DNA from: Domibacillus sp. DTU_2020_1001157_1_SI_ALB_TIR_016
GTDB taxonomy: Bacteria > Bacillota > Bacilli > Bacillales > Domibacillaceae
DNA: 64,000 nt
Direction of reading: 5' to 3'
Assembly: GCF_032341995.1 (NCBI RefSeq)
Contig: NZ_CP135439.1
Coordinates: forward strand, 186,001 to 250,000
Shown: positions 18,409 to 26,777 of the stretch, in pieces
Layout of the letters: the number at the start of each line of letters is the position of its first letter
How positions within the stretch are numbered: position 1 is the first letter of the stretch
Notes under the pieces: model-generated
Database searches by the model: none
What the model was told of the DNA's origin: nothing
What the model saw: the letters and a program-made list of their open reading frames with translations, nothing else
Translations under genes and position numbers: made by a program

Positions 18409-19480
18409 TATTGAACAAACCATTGATTTATTGATTGATAACCTTGTGAACTTAAACGACCCGGACGGAACGTATGCGATTCCGCTTGCGGACGGACGGA
18501 AGATCGACAATAAAAGCTTTAATTATTGGGAATGGACAGCAGGCGTCGGCTTGTACGGCATGATGAAATATTACAAGCTGACGAAAAAGCAGGCCGTTCT
18601 CGATATTATTGTGAAATGGTTTGAAGACCAGTTTAAAGAGCAGCCTGTTGAGAAAAACGTTAATACGATGGTGCAAATGTTAACGATGGCTTATTTGTAC
18701 GAAGAAACAGGCAACCCAACGTATTTGCCATACCTGGAGTCATGGGGAGACTGGCTGTATCACGATATGCCGCGTACGAAAGACGGCGGCATCCAGCACG
18801 TTGTGTTCGGCTCAGAGAATCATCATCAGCTTTGGGATGACACGCTGATGATGAGCGTGCTGCCGCTGGCGAAAATCGGCCTGCTTTTAGGTAAGCCGGA
18901 ATATGTAGAAGAAGCCAAAAAACAATTCCTTGTACACATTAAGTATTTATTTGATAAAAAAACCGGCCTTTGGTTCCACGGCTGGACATTTGAGGGTAAC
19001 CATAACTTTGCGGAAGCATTGTGGGGACGCGGCAACTCCTGGATTACAATTGCGATTCCGGAATTTTTGGACCTGGTGGAACTACCGGCAGGCGACCCAG
19101 TCCGCCAGGTGCTGATCGATACGCTCGAACGCCAGCTTGAAGCGCTGCAGGCGTGCCAGAATGAAAATGGTCTTTGGCATACGCTGCTTTTAGACCCGTC
19201 TTCTTACGTGGAAGCCTCCTGTACGGCAGGCTTTGGCTTTGGTACATTAAAAGCTGTGCGCAAGCGCTACGTTGGAAAAAAGTACAAAGAAATGGGCTTG
19301 AAAGCAGTAGAAGCAGTAATCGAAAACATTGATGAAACAGGCGAACTAAAGCACGTATCTGCCGGGACGGCCATGGGAGAAACACTTGATTTTTACAAGC
19401 AGATTCCCGTCACAGCCATGCCGTACGGCCAGTCGATGGCGATTTTATGCTTAGTTGAATATTTATATGTAAAATTGTAA
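18380..19480 (+). CDS. yesR: Unsaturated rhamnogalacturonyl hydrolase, GH105, YesR-like
   Basis: This 366-aa alpha6/alpha6-barrel enzyme hydrates the unsaturated galacturonyl end left by rhamnogalacturonan lyases and releases 5-keto-4-deoxyuronate, the KduI substrate. WDDTLMM carries the catalytic Asp equivalent to D143 of YteR, and FHGWTFEG, WGRGNSW and PSSYVEASCTAGF match the family. GTG 18380 is chosen because GGAGGAGG lies 8 nt upstream; ATG 18395 is an alternative. It ends the long yes transcript at a clear terminator. Confidence 0.88.
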   Translation: MIATRMHRHDIEQTIDLLIDNLVNLNDPDGTYAIPLADGRKIDNKSFNYWEWTAGVGLYGMMKYYKLTKKQAVLDIIVKWFEDQFKEQPVEKNVNTMVQMLTMAYLYEETGNPTYLPYLESWGDWLYHDMPRTKDGGIQHVVFGSENHHQLWDDTLMMSVLPLAKIGLLLGKPEYVEEAKKQFLVHIKYLFDKKTGLWFHGWTFEGNHNFAEALWGRGNSWITIAIPEFLDLVELPAGDPVRQVLIDTLERQLEALQACQNENGLWHTLLLDPSSYVEASCTAGFGFGTLKAVRKRYVGKKYKEMGLKAVEAVIENIDETGELKHVSAGTAMGETLDFYKQIPVTAMPYGQSMAILCLVEYLYVKL

Positions 19481-19508
19481 AAGAGGCGCTTTACGCGCCT
19501 CTTTTTTA
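19480..19508 (+). terminator. Terminator after yesR
   Basis: AAGAGGCGC, loop TTTAC, GCGCCTCTT and a T-run. Confidence 0.88.
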
Positions 19509-19509
19509 T

Positions 19510-19625
19510 TGGCTGGGCCGGAATTGGTAAATTCGGGCCGGATTCTAAAGCTGTTCGGCCGGATTTTATTCTATTCCGGCCCGGCAGCGGGAAAAACCGG
19601 CTCGATTTTTCTTTTTCCGGCCCAA
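19510..19625. repeat. Intergenic cluster of GGCCGGA-type short repeats (copy 2)
   Basis: The motif GGGCCGGAATT / GGGCCGGATT / CGGCCGGATT recurs at about 20-22 nt steps (near 19514, 19535 and 19556), followed by inverted copies ATTCCGGCC, ACCGGCTC and TTCCGGCCC. It closely resembles 6699-6830 in the same region and fills the gap between the yesR terminator and the end of the LacI-family gene. Confidence 0.6.
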
Positions 19626-19634
19626 AGAAGAAGG

Positions 19635-20624
19635 TTACCGTCCGTTTACGCGGGCGCAGGAATGCCGCTCGATTAAAACGGAGTTCATCGTGCGGGTGAG
19701 CTGCTCCGTTGACCCGGTTTCCAGCTGTTCAAAAAGAAGCGACGTCATTTGCTCGGCAACAGCTTGAACGGGAACACCGACACTGGTCAGCGGCACTTCA
19801 AGTGTAGCCATCTGAGGAATGTTGTCATAGCCGATAATCGACATATCTTTTGGAATCACGAGACTCGTTTCGCGGATAGCCCGCACAATGCCCGCGCTAA
19901 TATCATAGCTTGCACCAATCACAGCAGAAGGAAGAAAAGAAGATCGCAGCATTCTTTTGGTTGCCTGATAGCCGTCATACCATTCAAGGCCGGCTGAATT
20001 AATAAACGACTGTTTATGAACCGGCAGGTTAAAATGCTGCATCGCCCGTTCGAAGCCGCGGTACTTTTCCTGCTGGCGCAAATTAAGGGGAGAAAAATCG
20101 CCAATAAAAGAAATATCCCGGTGGCCGAGCTCTTTCAAATATTCGACTGCCTGAAACATCGCTTCTTGATAATGAAGGTCCACAAAGGAAAAAGAATTTT
20201 GCGGCCCGGCTCCGTACGAAACAACGGGAAACGGAGCGGTAACATCAGAAGAAAGATTGTTTTCTTCATCAAAAATCAGCACCCCATCTACATGAAACCG
20301 TTTAAACAAATCAAGAGAAGCCTGGACAGGATTAACGGATAAAATCATCGAAAATCCCCTTCTTTGAATTTCGGCGTTCAGCTCGGTCACAAGAGTGGAA
20401 TGAGCTGCACGATCCAGCGTCGGCCAAATCAAGCCAATGGTTTTGGACTGCTTGGTGACCAGCTGCTTTGCCGCAAAATTAGGCTCATACCCCATTTCGC
20501 GTGCTACCTGATGAATCTTTTCTTTTGTTTTCGGCTGAACGAGCGGGCTGTCATTTAATGCTTTCGAGACCGTTGAATAGCTGACACCAGCCGCTTTTGC
20601 AATATCTTTTATTGTAATGGCCAT
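19635..20624 (-). CDS. exuR: LacI-family repressor of hexuronate genes, ExuR-like
   Basis: This 329-aa regulator has an N-terminal LacI helix-turn-helix (TIKDIAKAAGVSYSTVSKAL, residues 3-22), a hinge region around 45-60 and a periplasmic-binding-protein-like effector domain (61-329). ATG 20624 has CAGGTGATCGAT before it; an earlier in-frame GTG lacks a better site. It is divergent from uxaCBA and is inferred to repress it, and perhaps the yes region, releasing on galacturonate or glucuronate. The operator AATAACAACGTTGTTATT lies between the genes, with a half-site in its own promoter. Confidence 0.85.
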   Translation of the reverse strand: MAITIKDIAKAAGVSYSTVSKALNDSPLVQPKTKEKIHQVAREMGYEPNFAAKQLVTKQSKTIGLIWPTLDRAAHSTLVTELNAEIQRRGFSMILSVNPVQASLDLFKRFHVDGVLIFDEENNLSSDVTAPFPVVSYGAGPQNSFSFVDLHYQEAMFQAVEYLKELGHRDISFIGDFSPLNLRQQEKYRGFERAMQHFNLPVHKQSFINSAGLEWYDGYQATKRMLRSSFLPSAVIGASYDISAGIVRAIRETSLVIPKDMSIIGYDNIPQMATLEVPLTSVGVPVQAVAEQMTSLLFEQLETGSTEQLTRTMNSVLIERHSCARVNGR

Positions 20625-20651
20625 ATCGATCACCTGAGTTGTTTTTTCTTC

Positions 20652-20680
20652 ATGTTACTCTAAAAAAACGTTGTTATCAA
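20652..20680 (-). promoter_or_regulatory. exuR promoter with operator half-site in the spacer
   Basis: On the minus strand, -35 TTGATA (20675-20680), 17 bp, then -10 TAACAT (20652-20657). GATAACAACGTT inside it repeats one arm of the uxaC operator, suggesting weak autoregulation. Confidence 0.55.
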
Positions 20681-20687
20681 TAAAGGA

Positions 20688-20716
20688 TTGCATGAAATAA
20701 AACAATGCAGTATGAT
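20688..20716 (+). promoter_or_regulatory. SigA promoter of uxaCBA
   Basis: -35 TTGCAT (20688-20693), 17-bp spacer, -10 TATGAT (20711-20716). The operator begins at the next base. Confidence 0.7.
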
Positions 20717-20734
20717 AATAACAACGTTGTTATT
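20717..20734 (+). promoter_or_regulatory. ExuR operator, perfect 18-bp palindrome
   Basis: AATAACAACGTTGTTATT is a perfect palindrome with the central CG common in LacI-family operators. It sits over the predicted start of transcription of uxaC, where a repressor would block initiation. Confidence 0.75.
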
Positions 20735-20756
20735 AAGAAAAAGGGAGATGGGAAAT

Positions 20757-22214
20757 GTGAAAGCATTTATGGATGATCAATTTTTGTTGACCAACAAGAT
20801 AGCGGTTACATTATACGAAGATTGGGCTAAAGCAATGCCGATTATCGATTATCACTGCCATTTAAGCCCGAAAGAAATTTATGAAAACAAGCAGTTTGCC
20901 AATATAACGGAAGCGTGGCTGTATGGGGACCATTACAAATGGCGGCTTATGCGGGCAAATGGGGTAGAGGAGTCGCATATCACGGGAGACGCTGATGACT
21001 ACAATAAGTTTCTTGCCTGGGCAAAGACGGTTCCCATGACAATCGGCAACCCGCTTTACAACTGGACACATCTTGAACTGCAGCGGTTCTTTGGCATTCA
21101 CGAGCTGTTAAATGAAAAAAGCGCACCGGCCATTTGGGAAAAGGTAAACGAGCAGCTGGCAAGCGGGCGCATGGGTGCGCGTGACTTGATCCGGAATTCC
21201 AACGTAAAAGTCGTTTGTACAACAGATGATCCAGCTGATTCACTCGAGTACCATCAAAAGCTGTTAGAAGAAGGTGATTTTGAGGTAAAGGTCGTGCCGG
21301 GATTCCGTCCGGATAAAGGCCTTGAACTTAACCGTGACAGTTTTAAGGATTGGACGGCGGCACTTTCAGAATCAGCAGGTATACACATCGACAGCTACGA
21401 CGCATTTTTAAAAGCGCTCGAAGCCAGAATTGACTTTTTCCACCAAACGGGCGGACGAGTATCCGACCACGCACTCGACCAGGTGATGTTCGCTGAGACT
21501 ACACAGGAAGAAGCCGGTGCCATTTTCAAAAAAGCGTTAAATGGCGAAAAGGTATCCGTTGAAGAAGAAGCAAAGTACAAAACATACACGCTGACATTCC
21601 TCGGTGAGCAGTACGCCAAACGGAGCTGGGTGATGCAGTATCATATGCATGCCCACCGCAATAACAATGAGCGTATGTTCGGGCGCCTCGGTCCTGATAC
21701 GGGCTATGACAGCATGAATGATGAGCCGCTTGCAAAGCCGCTTGTCGGGCTGCTGGACGCTCTTGAGAGGAAGGGCAGCCTGCCAAAAACGGTACTGTAT
21801 TCTTTAAATCCGAAAGACAACTACACAATTGCCAGTGTAACAGGCAGCTTCCAGGGAGGCGGCGTACCGGGCAAAATTCAGTTTGGGACGGCCTGGTGGT
21901 TTAATGACCAGAAGGACGGAATGCTTGATCAAATGAAAGCACTGGCCAATCTGGGCTTGTTCAGCCAGTTTATCGGCATGCTGACGGATTCGCGCAGCTT
22001 TTTGTCCTACACACGCCACGAATACTTCCGCCGTCTTGTCTGCGATTTAATCGGCACGTGGGTCGAGCAGGGAGAAGTCCCGAATGATATGGACCTTCTT
22101 GGCGGAATTGTCAAAGGGATTTGCTTTGAAAACGCGGCCGCTTATTTTAACTTCGGCTTAGATGAAAAAGGGGGCGGACTTCTTGCAGCGTCTAACCAAA
22201 ACAGCGCACGGTAA
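20757..22214 (+). CDS. uxaC: Glucuronate/galacturonate isomerase
   Basis: UxaC converts D-galacturonate to tagaturonate and D-glucuronate to fructuronate. The 485-aa protein begins MKAFMDDQFLLTN when GTG 20757 is used, the family-like start; AAGGGAGA is 9 nt upstream, while in-frame ATG 20748 lies too close to it and upstream ATGs overlap the promoter. The amidohydrolase-type metal motif DYHCHLSP (about 34-41) and the C-terminal TDSRSFLSYTRHEYF are diagnostic. It is the first gene of uxaC-uxaB-uxaA. Confidence 0.94.
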   Translation: MKAFMDDQFLLTNKIAVTLYEDWAKAMPIIDYHCHLSPKEIYENKQFANITEAWLYGDHYKWRLMRANGVEESHITGDADDYNKFLAWAKTVPMTIGNPLYNWTHLELQRFFGIHELLNEKSAPAIWEKVNEQLASGRMGARDLIRNSNVKVVCTTDDPADSLEYHQKLLEEGDFEVKVVPGFRPDKGLELNRDSFKDWTAALSESAGIHIDSYDAFLKALEARIDFFHQTGGRVSDHALDQVMFAETTQEEAGAIFKKALNGEKVSVEEEAKYKTYTLTFLGEQYAKRSWVMQYHMHAHRNNNERMFGRLGPDTGYDSMNDEPLAKPLVGLLDALERKGSLPKTVLYSLNPKDNYTIASVTGSFQGGGVPGKIQFGTAWWFNDQKDGMLDQMKALANLGLFSQFIGMLTDSRSFLSYTRHEYFRRLVCDLIGTWVEQGEVPNDMDLLGGIVKGICFENAAAYFNFGLDEKGGGLLAASNQNSAR

Positions 22215-23646
22215 AACAGAATATCCGGAACGAGTGCTTCAATTTGGCACAGGCAATTTTTTAAGAGCATTTACCGACTGGATAATTCACCGGATGAATA
22301 AAGAAACAGATTTTAACGGCAGTGTGGTAGTTGTCCAATCCACTAAACGCGGTGCCGCTGATGTGATCAATGAGCAGGACGGGCTGTACAGCCTTTTTCT
22401 TCAGGGGATGATGGACGGCAAAGCCGTGCGCCGGCATGAAATAATCGAATCGATCAGCCGGGCGCTGAATGTATACGACCAATACGACGAGTATATGGCG
22501 CTGGCAGCGAGCCCGGATCTCCGGTTTATCGTCTCTAACACAACCGAAGCCGGCATCGCGTTTGACGAGGAAGACGAGCTGGAGAGCCGCCCGCAAAACA
22601 GTTTTCCAGGTAAATTAACAGCGTTGTTATGGAAACGGTTTACCCATTTTAATGGAGACTCGGGTAAAGGGCTTGTTATCATTCCGTGTGAACTGATTGA
22701 CCGAAATGGTGTAGTGTTAAAAGAAATGGTGCTGCGTTACGCAAAAGCATGGCAGCTCGGCGAGATCTTCGCGGAATGGGTGGAGACAGCGAATACATTT
22801 TGCAACAGCTTGGTCGACCGGATTGTACCGGGCTATCCGAAAGAGGATGGAGAAGAGCTGGAAAGGGAGCTTGGCTTTGCAGACCAGTTGATGACTGTCG
22901 GTGAGCATTATCATTTATGGGCGATCGAAGGACCTGGCTGGCTGGCTGAAGAGTTTCCGGCTCATACGGCCGGATTGAATGTGAAAGTGGTAGAGGAACT
23001 GGCTCCGTACCGGTTAAGCAAAGTGTTTATCTTGAACGGGGCACACACTGCGTTAACGCCGATTGCGCTGCTTTCAGGGATCGAAACGGTAAAAGAAACC
23101 GTGACGAACAGCGATACAAATGCTTTTGTTGAAGAGCTTATTTTCGAGGAGATTATCCCGGCGATTGGGCTGCCAGAGAAAGAAACGACCGCTTTTGCAC
23201 ATGAAGTATTAAGCCGGTTTGCCAATCCGTTTGTTCAACATTATGTGAAAAGCATTGCCTTGAATGCGATACCGAAATTTAAAACGAGGAATGTGCCGGT
23301 ACTGATCAAGTATGCAGAAGCATTTGGCGAAGTGCCTCAGCGGATGGTGCTTGCCCTTGCTGCCTGGATTCATGTATACAAAAAAAGCGAAACGGATGAA
23401 GCATATATCGTCGATTTTTTCCGTGATCAATGGCGTGCATGTAATGGTACAGATGAAGCCATTGAAGAGCTTGTGCGAAATGTACTCGGATATGAAGCGC
23501 TGTGGGGCCAGGATTTAAACCGTATCTCCGGCCTGACAGACCAGACAGCCCGTTTTGCGATTCACATTGAACGCAACGGCATCATCGATACGTTAAAGAA
23601 AGCAGGTGCACACGGTGAAAGATACGCTGATCATCAACGGTCGTGA
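22183..23646 (+). CDS. uxaB: Tagaturonate reductase (altronate oxidoreductase)
   Basis: UxaB reduces tagaturonate to altronate with NADH. The 487-aa mannitol-dehydrogenase-family protein shows the NAD loop VLQFGTGNFLRAF near the N terminus and LNGAHTALTP in the catalytic domain. TTG 22183 (MQRLTKT) is chosen because AAAGGGGGCGG stands before it; ATG 22162 has no ribosome site. It overlaps uxaC by 32 bp, suggesting translational coupling. An operator-like sequence lies inside at 22615-22630. Confidence 0.9.
   Translation: MQRLTKTAHGKTEYPERVLQFGTGNFLRAFTDWIIHRMNKETDFNGSVVVVQSTKRGAADVINEQDGLYSLFLQGMMDGKAVRRHEIIESISRALNVYDQYDEYMALAASPDLRFIVSNTTEAGIAFDEEDELESRPQNSFPGKLTALLWKRFTHFNGDSGKGLVIIPCELIDRNGVVLKEMVLRYAKAWQLGEIFAEWVETANTFCNSLVDRIVPGYPKEDGEELERELGFADQLMTVGEHYHLWAIEGPGWLAEEFPAHTAGLNVKVVEELAPYRLSKVFILNGAHTALTPIALLSGIETVKETVTNSDTNAFVEELIFEEIIPAIGLPEKETTAFAHEVLSRFANPFVQHYVKSIALNAIPKFKTRNVPVLIKYAEAFGEVPQRMVLALAAWIHVYKKSETDEAYIVDFFRDQWRACNGTDEAIEELVRNVLGYEALWGQDLNRISGLTDQTARFAIHIERNGIIDTLKKAGAHGERYADHQRS
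22615..22630. promoter_or_regulatory. ExuR operator-like sequence inside uxaB
   Basis: TTAACAGCGTTGTTAT differs at one base from the AACAACGTTGTT core of the uxaC operator. It lies in coding sequence (codons for LTALL), so chance is possible. Confidence 0.3.
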
Positions 23647-25099
23647 TAATGTCGCTGTAGCGCTTCGGGATTTGCCGAAAGGAACACGCATCGAATCGGA
23701 TGTAGAGCTCTCAGAGGATGCAGCCCGAGGGCATAAAATTGCGCTGCAGGATATCGAAGAAAATAACAACGTTGTTAAATACGGGTTTCCAATTGGGCAT
23801 GCCACAAAGCCCATTAAAAGGGGAAGCATTGTTCATACGCATAACGTGAAAACCAATTTAAACGATATTCAGACCTATATCTTTACGCAAAAATTAAACG
23901 ATAATCCATTTAAACGATCAACAGCGGTTTTTAAAGGCTACAAGCGTGCCAATGGAAGTGTTGGTATTCGTAACGAGCTCTGGATTGTCCCGACGGTTGG
24001 CTGTGTAAACGGTATTGCCGACCTGATCATTGAGCAGTTTAAGCAGGAACGAGACGGAGATATTACGCCTTTTGAAAATGTGCTCGTTTTAAAACATAAT
24101 TACGGGTGTTCTCAGCTTGGGGATGACCATGCCCAGACAAAACAAATATTAGCGGATGCCATTGTTCATCCAAATGCAGGCGGAGTGCTGGTGCTTGGGC
24201 TTGGCTGCGAAAACAACAATATTAATGAGCTGCGTGATTCACTCGGTGAATATGATGGAAGCCGTGTTCAATTTCTGCTTTCACAGGACGTAGAAAATGA
24301 AGTGGAGGCAGGGGTGAAATGCCTGCACGCTATCTGGAAAGCCGCAACCCATGATCACCGGGAGGAAGTACCGCTTTCTGAGCTTAAAATTGGCTTAAAG
24401 TGCGGAGGGTCAGACGGGTTTTCCGGTATTACCGCCAACCCGCTCCTGGGCCGGTTTTCTGACTTTCTCACTGCCCAGGGCGGCACGACCGTACTAACAG
24501 AAGTGCCAGAAATGTTCGGAGCTGAAACCATTCTGATGGAGCGTGCCGAAAATGAGAAAGTGTTCAAGAAGATTGTCGGGCTGATCAACGATTTTAAGCA
24601 GTATTTTATTGATCACAACCAGCCGGTATATGAAAATCCATCGCCGGGCAATAAAGCAGGCGGCATCACAACGCTTGAAGATAAGTCACTCGGCTGCACG
24701 CAAAAAGCCGGCACATCGACAATCGTGGATGTGCTTCCGTATGGAGGCCGCTTGAAAAAGCAGGGGCTGAATTTATTAAGCGCTCCTGGAAATGACTTGG
24801 TGGCGTCTTCCGCTTTAGCGGCATCCGGCTGTCAGATGGTTCTTTTTACAACAGGGCGCGGTACCCCATTTGGCTCATTTGTGCCGACGGTAAAAATCGC
24901 TACAAACACGCCGCTTTACGAGAAAAAGCGTCATTGGATTGACTACAATGCCGGAGCGCTGATTGAAGACGTATTAGCAGACCTGGTCCTTGAGGATTTT
25001 ATTCAATATATTATCCGGGTAGCAAGCGGTGAATGGGTGAATAATGAAAGGAATAATTTCCGCGAGCTCGCTATTTTTAAAACAGGCGTAACGCTGTAA
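23615..25099 (+). CDS. uxaA: Altronate dehydratase
   Basis: UxaA dehydrates altronate to 2-keto-3-deoxygluconate, the substrate of KdgK encoded upstream in the window. The 494-aa protein has the N-terminal SAF domain (about 1-90) and the large catalytic domain with GCSQLGDDH, LGLGCENN and LGCTQKAGTS, where Cys residues bind the metal. GTG 23615 (MKDTLIINGRDNV) has AGCAGGT before it; GTG 23606 is the alternative. It overlaps uxaB by 32 bp. Confidence 0.92.
   Translation: MKDTLIINGRDNVAVALRDLPKGTRIESDVELSEDAARGHKIALQDIEENNNVVKYGFPIGHATKPIKRGSIVHTHNVKTNLNDIQTYIFTQKLNDNPFKRSTAVFKGYKRANGSVGIRNELWIVPTVGCVNGIADLIIEQFKQERDGDITPFENVLVLKHNYGCSQLGDDHAQTKQILADAIVHPNAGGVLVLGLGCENNNINELRDSLGEYDGSRVQFLLSQDVENEVEAGVKCLHAIWKAATHDHREEVPLSELKIGLKCGGSDGFSGITANPLLGRFSDFLTAQGGTTVLTEVPEMFGAETILMERAENEKVFKKIVGLINDFKQYFIDHNQPVYENPSPGNKAGGITTLEDKSLGCTQKAGTSTIVDVLPYGGRLKKQGLNLLSAPGNDLVASSALAASGCQMVLFTTGRGTPFGSFVPTVKIATNTPLYEKKRHWIDYNAGALIEDVLADLVLEDFIQYIIRVASGEWVNNERNNFRELAIFKTGVTL
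23762..23777. promoter_or_regulatory. ExuR operator copy inside uxaA
   Basis: AATAACAACGTTGTTA is identical over 16 bases to the uxaC promoter operator and keeps the full 14-bp palindromic core. It lies about 150 nt inside uxaA and encodes NNNVV. Confidence 0.55.
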
Positions 25100-25147
25100 G
25101 GAACAGACCTGAACTTTCTGAATAGGATGGCTTCCACTTCAAAATAC

Positions 25148-25174
25148 TAGTCGTGTGCAGACAAGCACACACTA
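25148..25174. other. Hairpin between uxaA and the DUF3231 gene
   Basis: TAGTCGTGTGC and GCACACACTA pair with one mismatch around an AGACAA loop. No T-run follows, so it is not a classic terminator. Confidence 0.35.
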
Positions 25175-25196
25175 CTTACTTTGATGGAGGGATACG

Positions 25197-25706
25197 ATGG
25201 GTATTTTAAGTGGAAATCCAAAAGATGAGCCGCTGCATTACGGTGAAGTAGCTGCTGTCTGGGCAGGCTCCCTGGCCGCTAAAAGCGCAGCCGCTTTTTA
25301 CAGCACGATGTTAAACCATGCCGGTGATGGCGATTTAAAAAGAGTGATCGAGGAAGGTTTAATGTTGGCACGCGCGGAAATGGCAGGCTTGGATGAAATC
25401 TTAAGAGAAAATGGCGTAGCGATCCCGCCGGAGCCTCCTGAACGTCCGCATGCGGATCTTGAAAGCATTCCGCCGGGGGCGCGTATTCAAGACCCGGAAA
25501 TTGCGTCGATGATCGGAAAGGATATCGGCATGGGCTTAACAGCGCACAGCCAGGCAATGGCACAGTGTATTCGTGAAGACATTGCGATGATGTTCGGAGA
25601 GTTTCACACAGCAAAAGCGAAACTTGGCCAGACCAACTTAAGGCTTTTAAAAGAAAAAGGCTGGCTTGTCGTGCCGCCTCTTCATATGAGCCACGTAAAC
25701 GCATAG
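25197..25706 (+). CDS. DUF3231 family protein
   Basis: This 169-aa protein with mainly helical, amphipathic sequence is recognisable as a DUF3231 (ferritin-like, CotF-resembling) protein by the AVWAGSLAAKSAAAFY start and the mid-region LARAEMAGLDEILRENGV followed by a Pro-rich IPPEPPERP linker. Many family members are two such units; this is a single one. Function is unknown. GATGGAGGGATACG precedes the ATG. It is about 100 nt downstream of uxaA in the same direction and has its own terminator; a link with uronate use is not evident. Confidence 0.75.
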   Translation: MGILSGNPKDEPLHYGEVAAVWAGSLAAKSAAAFYSTMLNHAGDGDLKRVIEEGLMLARAEMAGLDEILRENGVAIPPEPPERPHADLESIPPGARIQDPEIASMIGKDIGMGLTAHSQAMAQCIREDIAMMFGEFHTAKAKLGQTNLRLLKEKGWLVVPPLHMSHVNA

Positions 25707-25712
25707 TGAAAA

Positions 25713-25747
25713 AGCAGGGCTGTTATCCAGACAGTCCTGTTTTTTTT
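25713..25747 (+). terminator. Terminator after the DUF3231 gene
   Basis: AGCAGGGCTGT pairs imperfectly with ACAGTCCTG, followed by eight T. Confidence 0.75.
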
Positions 25748-25758
25748 CTGAAAATAGA

Positions 25759-25808
25759 ACCAATTGTGCCAGCACCAATTGACGCTTTTTAAGCCTGTCC
25801 GATAAGAT
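25759..25808 (+). promoter_or_regulatory. Putative promoter with direct repeat before the RpiR gene
   Basis: ACCAATTG occurs at 25759-25766 and again at 25774-25781, 15 bp apart. TTGACG (25779-25784) and TAAGAT (25803-25808) with an 18-bp gap could be -35 and -10. The repeats would sit at the -35 region. Confidence 0.35.
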
Positions 25809-25835
25809 AAGAACAACACATTCAGGAGGGGCCGA

Positions 25836-26690
25836 ATGAGCGGAACATCGATGCTGGAAAAAATAAAAATTCAAAGCAGTGAAATGAGCGCGGCAGAACA
25901 AAAAGTAGCGTCCTTTATTTTAAACAATGCCCACCTTGTACCGAACATGACAACAGGGGAGTTATCGAAAAGGGCAGAAGTCAGTGAAGCAACGGTCATC
26001 CGGTTTTGCAAAACGATTGGGGTTGGAAGCTACAAAACGTTTAAATTAACACTCGTCAAAGAATTGTCGAATACATCCATGAGTGTTAATGACTTTTCAT
26101 TGCTGCAGTCTAAAGATTCGCCCTATGAGCTGTTTAACAAAGTCACCCACGTGAACCGGGGTGCGCTTGACGCTGCCCTTTCAGCGTTGGATAAGCGGGA
26201 GCTGCTTAAAGCTGTCCAGGCACTGCTTCAATCGAAAATGATCCTATTTTATGGAGTAGGCGGTTCTGCTGCTGCGGCCGTTGACGGACACTATAAATTT
26301 GCGAAGCTTGGCTTCCATGCGGTCATGACGCCAGATTTTCATTTTTCACTTTCGATGGCTGCCCATATGCAGAAGGGAGATGTGTTGATCGCAATCAGCA
26401 CATCAGGCAAAACAAAAGACGTTATTGAGCTCGCCCGTTTTGCCCAATCAAGAGGCGCCACCGTCATCGCCATTACGACTGTCGGCAAATCGGTTTTGTA
26501 CAAAGAAGCCGATATTATTCTTGGAACACCAATGGTGGAGCATGAAAAGCGGATTGGGAGCATTGCTTCTAGAACCGTTCAGATGAATATGATTGATGCT
26601 CTTTACGTAGCGGTTTTTCATCAAATTGGTTCTTATGTAGAGGAGCCCTATGCAAAAGCATCTGAGGCTGTTTCAAAACTAAAAAAATAA
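25836..26690 (+). CDS. RpiR/MurR-family transcriptional regulator
   Basis: This 284-aa protein has an N-terminal RpiR helix-turn-helix (about 1-77; SKRAEVSEATVIRFCKTIG) and a C-terminal SIS sugar-phosphate-binding domain (about 120-260; FYGVGGSAAAAVDG and ISTSGKTKDVIELARFA). It should respond to a phosphosugar, perhaps an amino-sugar phosphate. TTCAGGAGGGG precedes the ATG. The next gene encodes a degenerate MurQ-like SIS protein, which may share the ligand. It is distinct from the MurR encoded at 29924. Confidence 0.85.
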   Translation: MSGTSMLEKIKIQSSEMSAAEQKVASFILNNAHLVPNMTTGELSKRAEVSEATVIRFCKTIGVGSYKTFKLTLVKELSNTSMSVNDFSLLQSKDSPYELFNKVTHVNRGALDAALSALDKRELLKAVQALLQSKMILFYGVGGSAAAAVDGHYKFAKLGFHAVMTPDFHFSLSMAAHMQKGDVLIAISTSGKTKDVIELARFAQSRGATVIAITTVGKSVLYKEADIILGTPMVEHEKRIGSIASRTVQMNMIDALYVAVFHQIGSYVEEPYAKASEAVSKLKK

Positions 26691-26725
26691 TAAAAAATAA
26701 AATTTCATAAAATGTGCTGAAAAAA

Positions 26726-26753
26726 TTGTATTTTTATTTCTCAGGCGTATAAT
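26726..26753 (+). promoter_or_regulatory. SigA promoter of the MurQ-like SIS gene
   Basis: -35 TTGTAT (26726-26731), 16 bp, -10 TATAAT (26748-26753), 24 nt before the ATG. Confidence 0.6.
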
Positions 26754-26777
26754 AGAAGTTGGGACGCTTCAAGAGAA

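Noticed and set aside
14999..25099. Horizontal acquisition of the pectin region as an island
   Set aside because: No integrase, tRNA, attachment repeat or clear compositional break was seen; the gene set is common in Bacillaceae.
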